This document shows positions 45,090 through 59,540 of a stretch of DNA of 64,000 bases, piece after piece. Position 1 is the first letter of the stretch. Each line of letters begins with the position of its first letter. A model generated the notes under the pieces. The model worked only from the letters and a program-made list of their open reading frames with translations. It did not search any database and had not been told where the DNA came from. The position numbers were made by a program, and so were the translations under genes. Source of the DNA: Leifsonia xyli subsp. cynodontis DSM 46306 (lineage in GTDB: Bacteria > Actinomycetota > Actinomycetes > Actinomycetales > Microbacteriaceae); contig NC_022438.1 of NCBI RefSeq assembly GCF_000470775.1, positions 310,001 through 374,000 on the forward strand, in the 5' to 3' direction.

Positions 45090-45641
45090 CTGAGCATCAT
45101 CCTCGGATACGATCCGTACACTCTGCGCGAGCGCGTCGATCTGCGCGCTGCCGGCGAACGTCTGGACGAGCTCGGGAGCCTGCGCAGCCTGAGCGCTCTC
45201 AACGAGAAAACGGTGCTCCTCCGCCTGCTCGACCGCCTGGACGAAGCGCTCGAAGCCGGCAACGAAGCCGTCCGTCAGGCCCGTTTCACCGGCGACCGCG
45301 AGCAATTGCTCGCCGCGCGCGTGCGCCGGGCGCAGGTCCACCAGTATCGGGGCAAGGGCGATGAGGCGATCGCCGAGCTGACCGGGTGCGTGGAGGAGGC
45401 CCGCGGCCGGGCGTGGACAGCCCTGGAGGCGTTCGCCATCCAGACCCGGGGCAAGGCCTTCTTCGCCCTGGAGGAGTACGAGAGCGCTCTCGCCGATTTG
45501 AAGGCGGCCGTCTTCCTGCGGGAGAAGCTCGGCGCGTCCCCTTCCGAGATCGAGGGCGCCCTCACCGCGGTGGCCGTCGTGCAGCGCTTCTCCGAGTCGA
45601 AGCGCGAGCGGGGCGAGGACGCCGCTGGCGTGAGCGAGTGA
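45090..45641 (+). CDS. TPR-like protein lacking a normal start codon
   Basis: An all-helical 184-residue frame with tandem helices of TPR style: LRLLDRLDEALEAGNEAVRQ, LLAARVRRAQVHQYRGKGDE, AIAELTGCVEEARG, and FALEEYESALADLKAAVFLR. The conserved-looking N-terminus LSIILGYDPYTLRERVDL begins at CTG 45090; no ATG, GTG or TTG occurs in frame close upstream. Either CTG is used or the start has mutated. No signal peptide. Function unknown. Confidence 0.6.
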   Translation: MSIILGYDPYTLRERVDLRAAGERLDELGSLRSLSALNEKTVLLRLLDRLDEALEAGNEAVRQARFTGDREQLLAARVRRAQVHQYRGKGDEAIAELTGCVEEARGRAWTALEAFAIQTRGKAFFALEEYESALADLKAAVFLREKLGASPSEIEGALTAVAVVQRFSESKRERGEDAAGVSE

Positions 45642-45734
45642 GGTTCAAGGACTCTGGTTCGCTGTGACGCTGCCGCGTAGGATGCCTGGCATGACCCGCT
45701 CGTCTGTCCCGGTCCGAGCCTTCGGAGCGAGTTG

Positions 45735-46250
45735 ATGGCCGACCTCGATCGTGTCCGTCGCTGGGCGAACGCCCTCATCGCCCTGTACCTCGACCCGGTC
45801 GTCTGGACATTCGATTTCGACAACGCCAAGACCCGTGCCGGCCTCTGCAACTACAGCGCCGAACGCATCACGGTCTCCCGCTATCTCGCCGCCCGGTACG
45901 AGGACGACGAGATCCACCAGATCCTCCTCCACGAGGTCGCTCACGCTCTCGCCGGCTCCCGCGCCGGTCATGGTCCCCGCTGGCGGGCGATCGCGCTCGA
46001 ACTCGGCTACGAGGGCGATCGCCTCCACGGCGGGGCCATCGCGGACGACTTGGCTCCGTGGGTCGGGACCTGCCCGAACGGCCACACGCACTACCGGTAT
46101 CGCAAGCCGGCGCGCGCTCTGGCCTGCGGGGCGTGCAATCGGCGGTTCGACGCGGCGAACCTGATCTCGTGGGCGTACCGGGAGGTCTCGACCGCGCAGC
46201 GGCGGGTGGCGGCTGCCGCGGCTAGCGAAGGGCGGACGGTGGGGCGCTGA
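45735..46250 (+). CDS. SprT-like zinc metallopeptidase
   Basis: 171 residues with the zincin motif HEVAH (66-70) in IHQILLHEVAHALAG and a C-terminal zinc-ribbon region (CPNGHTHYRYRK ... CGACNRRF). Bacterial SprT-like proteins resemble the protease domain of Spartan; role in bacteria is unclear. ATG 45735. Convergent with the GNAT gene, overlapping by 29 bases. Confidence 0.88.
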   Translation: MADLDRVRRWANALIALYLDPVVWTFDFDNAKTRAGLCNYSAERITVSRYLAARYEDDEIHQILLHEVAHALAGSRAGHGPRWRAIALELGYEGDRLHGGAIADDLAPWVGTCPNGHTHYRYRKPARALACGACNRRFDAANLISWAYREVSTAQRRVAAAAASEGRTVGR

Positions 46251-46845
46251 CGCCCAGCCGTGCGTCCAGCCGCTTCCGCACCGCGGGCCATTCCTCGCGC
46301 AGAATCGAGTAGACCGCCGTGTCCCGCCAGCTCCCGTCCGCGCGCTGCTGGGTGTGCCGCAGCACGCCCTCGAAGGTCGCGCCGAGCCGCAGGATGGTCG
46401 CCCGTGACCGTTCGTTCGCCACGTCCGCCTGCAGTTTGACCCGCTCGAAGCCGTGCTCGAACGCCGTGCCGAGCAGCAGCCGTTTGGTCTCGGCATTCAC
46501 GCGGGTGCCCCAGACCTCGGGCGCGTAGGCGGTCCAGCCGATGTGTGCCGATCCGTTCGCGAGGTCGATGTCGCCGAGTGCGGTCGTGCCGACGAGCCGG
46601 CCGGACTCGCTGAGGCGCACGGCGGTCACCGCGGCGGTCTCCCACGGCAGGTAGCCGAGGATGAATGCGCGCCACTCCTCGTAGGTGTCGCGGTAGGCGG
46701 CGGGTCCGCCGCCCCAGCCGCCGGCGAAGACCTCGGGGCGTCCGATCGCGGCGAAGAGGGCGGGGAGGTCGTCGCGGCCGAGCCTGCACAGGCGCACCGT
46801 CCGCCCTTCGAGGGGGACAGCGGGGTCCGGGCGGATCGCGACCAT
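46222..46845 (-). CDS. GNAT family N-acetyltransferase (RimJ/RimL-like)
   Basis: 207-residue acetyltransferase: RTVRLCRLGRDDLPALFAA start, GTTALGDIDLANGSAHIGW, WGTRVNAETKRLLLGTAFE, and FERVKLQADVANERSRATIL with the CoA-binding loop, then LGATFEGVLRHTQQRADG. Typical of the RimL/ribosomal-protein-Ser or small-molecule acetylating group; substrate unknown. ATG 46845. Confidence 0.88.
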   Translation of the reverse strand: MVAIRPDPAVPLEGRTVRLCRLGRDDLPALFAAIGRPEVFAGGWGGGPAAYRDTYEEWRAFILGYLPWETAAVTAVRLSESGRLVGTTALGDIDLANGSAHIGWTAYAPEVWGTRVNAETKRLLLGTAFEHGFERVKLQADVANERSRATILRLGATFEGVLRHTQQRADGSWRDTAVYSILREEWPAVRKRLDARLGVSAPPSALR

Positions 46846-46908
46846 CTGTACAGCATGCCAGGCGACAGAGGCGACCGTTGGCCTCCGGTAACCCAATACA
46901 GTGGTTAG

Positions 46909-47514
46909 ATGCCCACCGACGCCATCCTGCCCCGCGCCACCGGACAGTGGATCGAGCCGGGCGGCGGGCAGCGCTGGTGGTTCGACTCCGGATCGCTCGC
47001 CCTCGATTTCGCCTGCACCGCCGGGCTGGGCCAGCCGGAAGGGGCGTGGCCGACGGTGGTCGACGCCGCGGGGCTGAACGGCTGGCTGACCGAGCGCTTC
47101 CCCGAGGTCGCCCCCACCGCGGGCCTGCGTGAGTTCCGGGACGCCGACACCCTTCGCGAGGCGATCGGCCGGCTCGCACGGCGGGCGAGCGAGGGCGGCT
47201 CTCTCGGCCCCGACGACGTCGACATCGTGAACCTCTTCGCCGCCACTGCCGACATCCCTCCCGTGCTGGCCGGCGGAGCGCGCCAGGCCGGTCGCACGAA
47301 GGCGCGGCCGCATCAGGCGCTCGGGACGATCGCACGCGACGCCGTCCGGCTGTTCGGCCCGCAGACCGAGGGCCGCATCCGGGAGTGTTCGGCCGAGGAC
47401 TGCACGCTCCTCTACCTCGACACCTCGCGCAGCGCGAACCGGCGCTGGTGCTCCATGCAGCGCTGCGGCAACCGGGCGAAGGTGCGCGCCCACCGCGCCC
47501 GCGCGGCGGACTGA
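46909..47514 (+). CDS. ABATE/CGNR zinc-finger transcription regulator
   Basis: 201 residues: N-terminal ABATE domain (WWFDSGSLALDFACTAG, VVDAAGLNGWLTERF) and C-terminal CGNR zinc finger (CSAEDCTLLYLDTSRSANRRW then CSMQRCGNRAKVRAHRAR). Considered stress-responsive DNA-binding proteins. Divergent from the GNAT gene with 63 bases between; it may control it. Confidence 0.9.
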   Translation: MPTDAILPRATGQWIEPGGGQRWWFDSGSLALDFACTAGLGQPEGAWPTVVDAAGLNGWLTERFPEVAPTAGLREFRDADTLREAIGRLARRASEGGSLGPDDVDIVNLFAATADIPPVLAGGARQAGRTKARPHQALGTIARDAVRLFGPQTEGRIRECSAEDCTLLYLDTSRSANRRWCSMQRCGNRAKVRAHRARAAD

Positions 47515-47535
47515 TCCGGTCCGAACGCCGGAGCC

Positions 47536-48402
47536 TCAGTCGCGCCGGGCGCCCGACAGGAACACGCTTCGCGCGGGTGGGGGAGAGGGCACGCTCGTGG
47601 CATCGGTCACGATCGGCGCGCCTGCCGCGAACGTCCGCAGTTCCGCCCCGGCGACGGCCTTCGCGGGATGCGGTCCGCTCGCGAGCAGTCGCGGCAGCCA
47701 CTCCAGCGGCAGCGGCGAGTCCGACCCCATCAGCACCACGTTTCCGAACCGCCGCCCCTTGAGCACCTGCGTCTCCGCCAGCGCCGCCACGTTCTCGACG
47801 ACGGAGCCGAGCGTCGCCACCTGCGATCGCGCGAAAGCCAGCGGCGGCCCGTCCGCTACGTTCACCAGCACGATCCCGCCCGGGTTCAGCAGCGAGACGG
47901 CCGATCGGTAGAACTCCACGCTCGTCACATGCGCCGGGGTCCGCGAGCCGCTGAAGATGTCGATCACCAGCAGGTCCACCTGTCCGCGCAGCCCCGCTGG
48001 CAGCTTCTCTACGACGTCGCGCGCGTCCCCGTGCCGGATGCGGATCTGGGCGTGCCGCGGCAGCGGCAGCTCGTGCCGCACCAGCTCCACCAGCCGGCTC
48101 TCCAGCTCCACCACCTGCTGCCGTGAGCCGGGGCGCGTGGCGGCGACATACCGCGGCAGGGTCAGCGCCCCCGCCCCCAGATGCACGGCCGTGATCGGCT
48201 CGCCGGGCTCCCCGATCAGGTCGATCGCGTTCCCCATCCGCTGCACATACTCGAAGAACAGCTGCGTCGGATCGTCCAGGTTCACCTGCGACTGCGGTGT
48301 GCCGTCCACCACCAGCTGGTAGGAGCCGGGGACGAACCGGTCGGGTTCGATGGTCGCGACGAATCCGCTCTCGGACAGGACGACGGAGGGAAACTGCGGC
48401 AC
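47536..48402 (-). CDS. Spermidine-synthase-like methyltransferase-fold protein
   Basis: 288 residues with a Rossmann-type fold: AVHLGAGALTLPRYVAATRP, VVELESRLVELVRHEL, IRHGDARDVVEKLP and LLVIDIFSGSRTPAHVTS. Actinobacterial 'fused/spermidine synthase-like' proteins often lack the polyamine-binding residues, so polyamine synthesis is not assured. ATG 48402; divergent from rpoB. Confidence 0.8.
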   Translation of the reverse strand: MPQFPSVVLSESGFVATIEPDRFVPGSYQLVVDGTPQSQVNLDDPTQLFFEYVQRMGNAIDLIGEPGEPITAVHLGAGALTLPRYVAATRPGSRQQVVELESRLVELVRHELPLPRHAQIRIRHGDARDVVEKLPAGLRGQVDLLVIDIFSGSRTPAHVTSVEFYRSAVSLLNPGGIVLVNVADGPPLAFARSQVATLGSVVENVAALAETQVLKGRRFGNVVLMGSDSPLPLEWLPRLLASGPHPAKAVAGAELRTFAAGAPIVTDATSVPSPPPARSVFLSGARRD

Positions 48403-48753
48403 GGGTCCAGCGTAGCCCCGTCGTCGCCGGGCAGCCGGCGTCTTCTCCGGGCCCGATCGGGGCCGCAGACGCGTGAGGGGCGCGGCCCCGATCGTGGGTT
48501 ATACCCCATCGCTGGCCTCGGGTCAAGAAGAGACTGGACAAGGCGCGTCCGGTTGGCATATAGTGGTTCTTTGCGCTCCCCGTCCACACACTCGCCTTCA
48601 TATTGCGGTCGGCTTTCGTTTTCCCCGTGCGCGCCTGGACCCGGAACACCGGGTCAGATACGGTGCCGCGATGCGCTGGGAGCGTTCCTCACCCCAACTA
48701 AACAACACGACCGACAGTAACTGGCCCGACGGGGCCCCACGGAGGTTATTTCC
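48403..48753. other. rpoB leader and promoter region
   Basis: Intergenic region between the divergent spermidine-synthase-like gene and rpoB. It holds the promoter candidate at 48535-48564 and about 190 bases of untranslated leader. No gene seen; a short leader is typical where rplL-rpoB attenuation is absent and rpoB has its own promoter. Confidence 0.6.
48535..48564 (+). promoter_or_regulatory. Candidate rpoB promoter
   Basis: TGGACA (48535-48540), 18 bases, TATAGT (48559-48564), inside a locally AT-richer stretch. Transcription would start about 180 bases before the rpoB TTG. No rplJL genes are adjacent, so an own promoter is expected. Confidence 0.6.
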
Positions 48754-52251
<3,498 letters not shown>

Positions 52252-52299
52252 GCAGCAGCCAGACCCATCTGACGAATTTCCAAGAGGAGAGAGTGAACA

Positions 52300-56175
<3,876 letters not shown>

Positions 56176-56186
56176 AGTCCCGTACC

Positions 56187-56224
56187 ACGACGGCCCCCGG
56201 CGCGAGCGCGCCGGGGGCCGTCGT
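56187..56224 (+). terminator. Strong intrinsic terminator of rpoBC
   Basis: A perfect 17-base stem (56187-56203 with 56208-56224) around a GAGC loop begins 12 bases after the rpoC stop and is followed by CGTTCC. The stem is GC-rich throughout; the trailing T-run is weak, as is usual for actinobacteria. Confidence 0.85.
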
Positions 56225-56259
56225 CGTTCCCGCCCTCCCGCATGCGGGAGAATGGGGCT

Positions 56260-56490
56260 ATGTGGCGCGATCTTTTGGAGTACACGGACACCGCTGGGCG
56301 TGCGATGGTCGGCTTCGCCGCTGTCGCGCTGGTGGTGGCTGTGGTGAGCTTCGCGGCGGGCGTCGCGCAGGCCGTCGGCGGAAACGCTGCGGGGACGCTG
56401 CCGTTCTGGCTCACGACGATGGGCTGCGCGGTGCTCGCCGGTGTCTTGGTCTACCTCGCCTCCCGCCGCGCTGACATTCGCCGCCACTGA
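56260..56490 (+). CDS. Small two-helix membrane protein
   Basis: 76 residues (MWRDLLEYTDTAGRAMVGFA start) with two hydrophobic helices at about 17-38 and 48-68 and a basic end ASRRADIRRH. Unknown function; an ATG at 56242 would add six residues. It sits between two strong hairpins, so is probably monocistronic. Confidence 0.6.
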   Translation: MWRDLLEYTDTAGRAMVGFAAVALVVAVVSFAAGVAQAVGGNAAGTLPFWLTTMGCAVLAGVLVYLASRRADIRRH

Positions 56491-56556
56491 CCATCGCTTC
56501 CTCACTTCTTCCGGCCCCGAACGGCGTGTCGGCCGGAAGAAGTGAGGAAGCGATGG
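56491..56556. terminator. 26-base perfect inverted repeat between convergent genes
   Basis: Arms 56491-56516 and 56531-56556 are perfect complements over 26 bases with a 14-base loop. It sits directly after the small membrane protein stop and just before the stop of the minus-strand CobW-like gene, as a bidirectional terminator would. Unusually long stem for that role. Confidence 0.7.
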
Positions 56557-56562
56557 CTGGGG

Positions 56563-57574
56563 CTACAGGGGGAAGGGGTCGGCGAGTCGTGCCCAGAGAG
56601 TGGGGCCAGTAGCGAGTTCGTCGTCTGTGAGCGCGGCGTCGTCGAGCGCGGCGGTGAGGCCGCCCGTGTCGAGGTCGAGGCCGATGATCGCCAGATCCTG
56701 GCCGAGGGCGAGCAACTCTTGGTCGTCGCCCAGGGCGTCGTCGTGGCTGAGCGGGTCGAAGGTGATCATCCTGCCCACATGGTCCCAGTGCGCTACGACG
56801 TGGGGCCGCGAGGCGAAGCGGCAGAACCCCGCGGAGCGGACGACGGTGCCGAAGGCGTCTGTCTCGAGTCGGTCCAGCAGGCGGCGGAGCCGCACCGGAT
56901 GCAGTGGCCGCACGTTCTCGTACCGGAATGCGGCGACGCGCGGGTCGGTCAGGTGCGGCTCGTAGTCGTCGTCGTTGAGCAGTCCGATCCAGCCGGGCCG
57001 TTCCTGTCCTGCGGTGAACGTCTCGCCCGGGACCCACGGCTCGATGGCGTCCTGACGCACTCGCAGGCTCGCCTGCGGGCTGAGGTGGCTGATGAGCGCG
57101 ATCACCGTCGACAGCTCCGCCGTCGACAGCCCCGACCAGTTCGCCACCACGATCGTCGAGGCGTACTCCAGTTGCGTGACGGTGAGCATCGCGTGCGGGA
57201 TGCGCGGTGCGAACGGGGGCTGCTCCCGGGCGAGGGGGCGCCGAGGGGCAGAGTCGACGCGCTGCAGGTCTTCCAGCAGGCGCGCCGCATCGGCCACGCA
57301 CACGATTCCGCTCAGCTGCGTCCCCGCGTCCGGGTCGGTGAGCGCTCCGATGAGCTCGATGACCGGCGCGCTGTGCGGGAGTTCGAGAACGGCGCCGGCG
57401 GGTGTCTCGGATCCACGGGGCGATCGTCGCGGCTTCGTCCACCGGGTCCGCCGAGATCGCCAGCCGGGTCGCGGGGACGAACTCGCGCCCGGTGAGCGCC
57501 GCCAGCCGCTTGGCGTACCGGAGCCGCTCCGGCGCGCACATCCCGACCACCGCGACGACATCTACTCGCTGCAC
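56563..57574 (-). pseudogene. CobW/YciC-like protein with degenerate P-loop, frameshifted
   Basis: GTG 57574 follows AGGAGGAT and begins VQRVDVVAVVGMCAPERLRY, where CobW proteins have a GxxGxGKT loop; here it reads GMCAPERL, so GTP binding is doubtful. The rest includes TREFVPATRLAISADPVDEA-like and, after a one-base deletion near 57410, VLELPHSAPVIELIGALTDP and a CobW C-terminal domain (YENVRPLHPVRLRRLLDRL, VVRSAGFCRFASRPH). Zn-induced CobW relatives act as zinc chaperones. Frameshift makes it a pseudogene unless it is a sequencing error. Divergent from rpmJ, sharing the Zur-box region. Confidence 0.75.
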
Positions 57575-57616
57575 TGAGATCCTCCTGCCCAGCCGGGACC
57601 TGACCCGATCCATTGA

Positions 57617-57631
57617 TGATAACCTTTCTCA
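57617..57631. promoter_or_regulatory. Candidate Zur box between CobW-like gene and rpmJ
   Basis: Minus-strand TGAGAAAGGTTATCA matches the actinobacterial Zur consensus TGAAAATGATTTTCA at 11 of 15 positions with TGA...TCA ends conserved. It lies 15 bases before the rpmJ ATG and 43 bases from the divergent start. Zur derepression under zinc limitation would allow the zinc-free L36 to be made. Confidence 0.6.
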
Positions 57632-57645
57632 ATAAAGGAGGGCAG

Positions 57646-57768
57646 ATGAAGGTCAGAGCGTCGATCAAATCGTTTAAGAACCAGCCCGGCGCGCAGGTCG
57701 TGCGCCGCCGGGGCAAGGTCTACGTCATCAATAAGCTCAATCCCCGGTTCAAGGGGCGTCAGGGCTGA
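57646..57768 (+). CDS. rpmJ: Zinc-independent 50S ribosomal protein L36 (C-minus paralogue)
   Basis: 40 residues: [20 protein letters not shown] and then [20 protein letters not shown]. The zinc-binding Cys-Cys-Cys-His of canonical L36 is absent. Such C-minus paralogues replace the zinc-bound form when zinc is scarce and are commonly Zur-regulated. Ribosome binding site AAAGGAGGG precedes the ATG. Confidence 0.92.
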   Translation: MKVRASIKSFKNQPGAQVVRRRGKVYVINKLNPRFKGRQG

Positions 57769-57774
57769 GTGTCC

Positions 57775-57815
57775 GACAGCGGGCGGGGAGGCGTTCGATC
57801 TCCCCGCCCGCTGTC
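57775..57815 (+). terminator. Intrinsic terminator after rpmJ
   Basis: GACAGCGGGCGGGGAG (57775-57790) pairs perfectly with CTCCCCGCCCGCTGTC (57800-57815), six bases after the rpmJ stop. Sixteen-base stem, nine-base loop. Confidence 0.85.
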
Positions 57816-58035
57816 CTCGCCGGGCTGAGCCCGCGATGTTGTCGAGTGCGCTGGATCGCGGTTTCGCCGATCCGCCCCGACGTCGCCAGCGGGGGTCGCG
57901 CTTGCGTTCGCGACGCGCGCGGGCCTGTCGCTCCCACTGCCGGCTCCGTTCGCCCCGGGTCTCGCGTGATGCGCTGCCCGCTGCCCGCTCGTTCGCGCGC
58001 TCAACCGGTCGCTTGATCGGGCCACATTATGGGGG
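57816..58035. other. Intergenic region upstream of the Zur-linked promoter, no gene seen
   Basis: Arg-rich open frames only, no recognisable domain. Ends where the AT-rich promoter block begins at 58024-58100. Confidence 0.4.
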
Positions 58036-58066
58036 TTGACGGATTCTCCTGTGGAGTAAATAATAT
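58036..58066 (+). promoter_or_regulatory. Candidate promoter of the surface-protein module
   Basis: TTGACG (58036-58041), then TAATAT (58061-58066) with 19-base spacing or TAAATA slightly earlier with 15, in the only strongly AT-rich block of this part. The Zur box starts about 15 bases after the -10, consistent with repression near the transcription start. Confidence 0.55.
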
Positions 58067-58080
58067 GCGCTGAACAATAA

Positions 58081-58095
58081 TGAGAATTGTTATCA
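58081..58095 (+). promoter_or_regulatory. Candidate Zur box upstream of the choice-of-anchor M genes
   Basis: TGAGAATTGTTATCA, with flanking AATAA/TTAAG, matches the Zur-type consensus TGATAATGATTATCA at 12 of 15 positions. Fur-like factors share such sites, but the zinc-free L36 and the CobW-like gene next door favour Zur. Confidence 0.65.
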
Positions 58096-58623
58096 TTAAG
58101 ACCGGGCAATGAAACGTGCTGCCTCACATGCAGAGACGGGAAATCAGGATGCGGACGGGTGAGAGAAGCGGCCGGGCGAGCGCCGCGATCTCTCCTGCCG
58201 AGCAGACTCCCGTCCCCGCCCTCAGCGAGCGGCAGCCTCACCTCCACGGCCTCGGTCATCTCGCGCTCGGACGCCGTCCCCGATGCGGCTGCGGCTCTGA
58301 GAGCGTCGCCGACGAACGCTGTGAGGTCCATGCGGACGCCGGGCCCTCGCCGAGCTGGGTCCCCCTCCGGCGCCAGCACACCGGCTGGCGCCGCAGCCGC
58401 TTCGTCTACTCCGACCGAATGCCCCTCCTGTCCCGCTGAGCCGGGCATCGCCGCCGCCGCGCACGGCGGGGTGGCCCCTGCGCGCGCGGGACAGGGGCGC
58501 ACAGGGCAAAGCGCTGTCGGCATCGTCCGCCAACGCTGTCTCCGGGGCTGGGCGCCGGCCGGCTCCGCACACCCAACGGTCATCGCAACGCACAGGCACA
58601 AAACACAGGAAAGAAGCACAATC
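58096..58623. other. Long leader or decayed segment before the first surface-protein gene
   Basis: About 530 bases with no clear plus-strand gene. A 17-codon frame starts at ATG 58109. On the minus strand one frame reads coding-like (GVRMDLTAFVGDALRAAAAS, then ASEREMTEAVEVRLPLAEGG) with GC-rich third positions over about 58140-58400, but with no start, stop context or family I recognise. It may be an eroded gene between the Zur box and the surface genes. Confidence 0.4.
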
Positions 58624-59450
58624 ATGATCACGAACACCATCGAGCGCACCGCCGTCCGTCGCGGGCGCACAGTCCTCGGGTCTCTGACCGCGAGCGTCGG
58701 GATCGTCGCGCTGAGCCTCGGGCTCGGGGCGGGGATCGCGAACGCCGGCACAGCCGGGACTTTCGATCAGCAGCATGTGGACAGCGTCCATGTGTCGCTC
58801 TCGCCGAGCTCCAACAAGCTGATCCTCGGCACCAACCGGGAAGACTCCACCGTCGCCCCGGAGGATGGCTACTATCTCAGCTCGGAAGTCGACGCCACCT
58901 CCGCGCTCGGCACGCTGGCCTACGACATCACCGTGAAGAAGTACACCCCCAGCTCCGGCGCTCCGATCTGGCAGATCCCGAAGGACCAGCTCACCGCGAA
59001 CGCGCGGAGCGTGGTGTGGGCCGGGTTCGCCAGCCTCGGCAACGTTCCCAGCGACCCGTCGACGCGGTACCTCCAGCAGCACGGTACGACTGCGCCGAAT
59101 GCGGCCCGCAGCATGTTCTACAGCCCGGGAGGCGGACTGTCCACGGTGTCGCCCTCGGCGAAGATCCGCACCACGATCACTCTGGTCAGTCAGCCGGAGG
59201 GCTCGACGGCGTCGATCGACTGGTCCGGTGTCCCGGGCGTGACCGCCTCCGGCACGGGCGCTGTCTCGAGCCCTTATATGTTCGCTTTCGCACTGACCAC
59301 GGGAACGGACGAGGCGTTCCACCGGCACACCCTGAGTGGGACTTCAACGCCCCCGGCACGTACGTGTTCAAGGTCGTGGCCTCGGTGGCGGGGCCCTCCT
59401 CGATCGCGGCGTCCGACCCGGTCTACTACCGCTTCGTCGCAACCCCGTAG
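58624..59450 (+). pseudogene. Secreted choice-of-anchor M domain protein, frameshifted near the C-terminus
   Basis: ATG 58624; signal peptide RRGRTVLGSLTASVGIVAL to NAG. The body QHVDSVHVSLSPSSNKLILG, IPKDQLTANARSVVWAGFAS matches the actinobacterial surface-anchored choice-of-anchor M type. The hallmark HRHPEWDFNAPGTYVFKV is recovered only by removing two bases (duplicated CA) near 59330. As it stands the frame runs on into unrelated residues. No LPxTG-like motif in either frame, so the original was probably secreted or held through partners. The family is associated with metal ABC transport loci. Confidence 0.75.
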
Positions 59451-59540
59451 CGGTCTCCTCCACGGGGCGGGTGCTCGGAATCGCCCGGACACCCGCCCCG
59501 CACCCTTACCCGTCCTCACCCGTACCCAGAGAGTTTGCCC

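Noticed and set aside
58109..58162. 17-codon frame MKRAASHAETGNQDADG after the Zur box as a leader peptide
   Set aside because: No clear ribosome binding site and no run of regulatory codons; probably chance.
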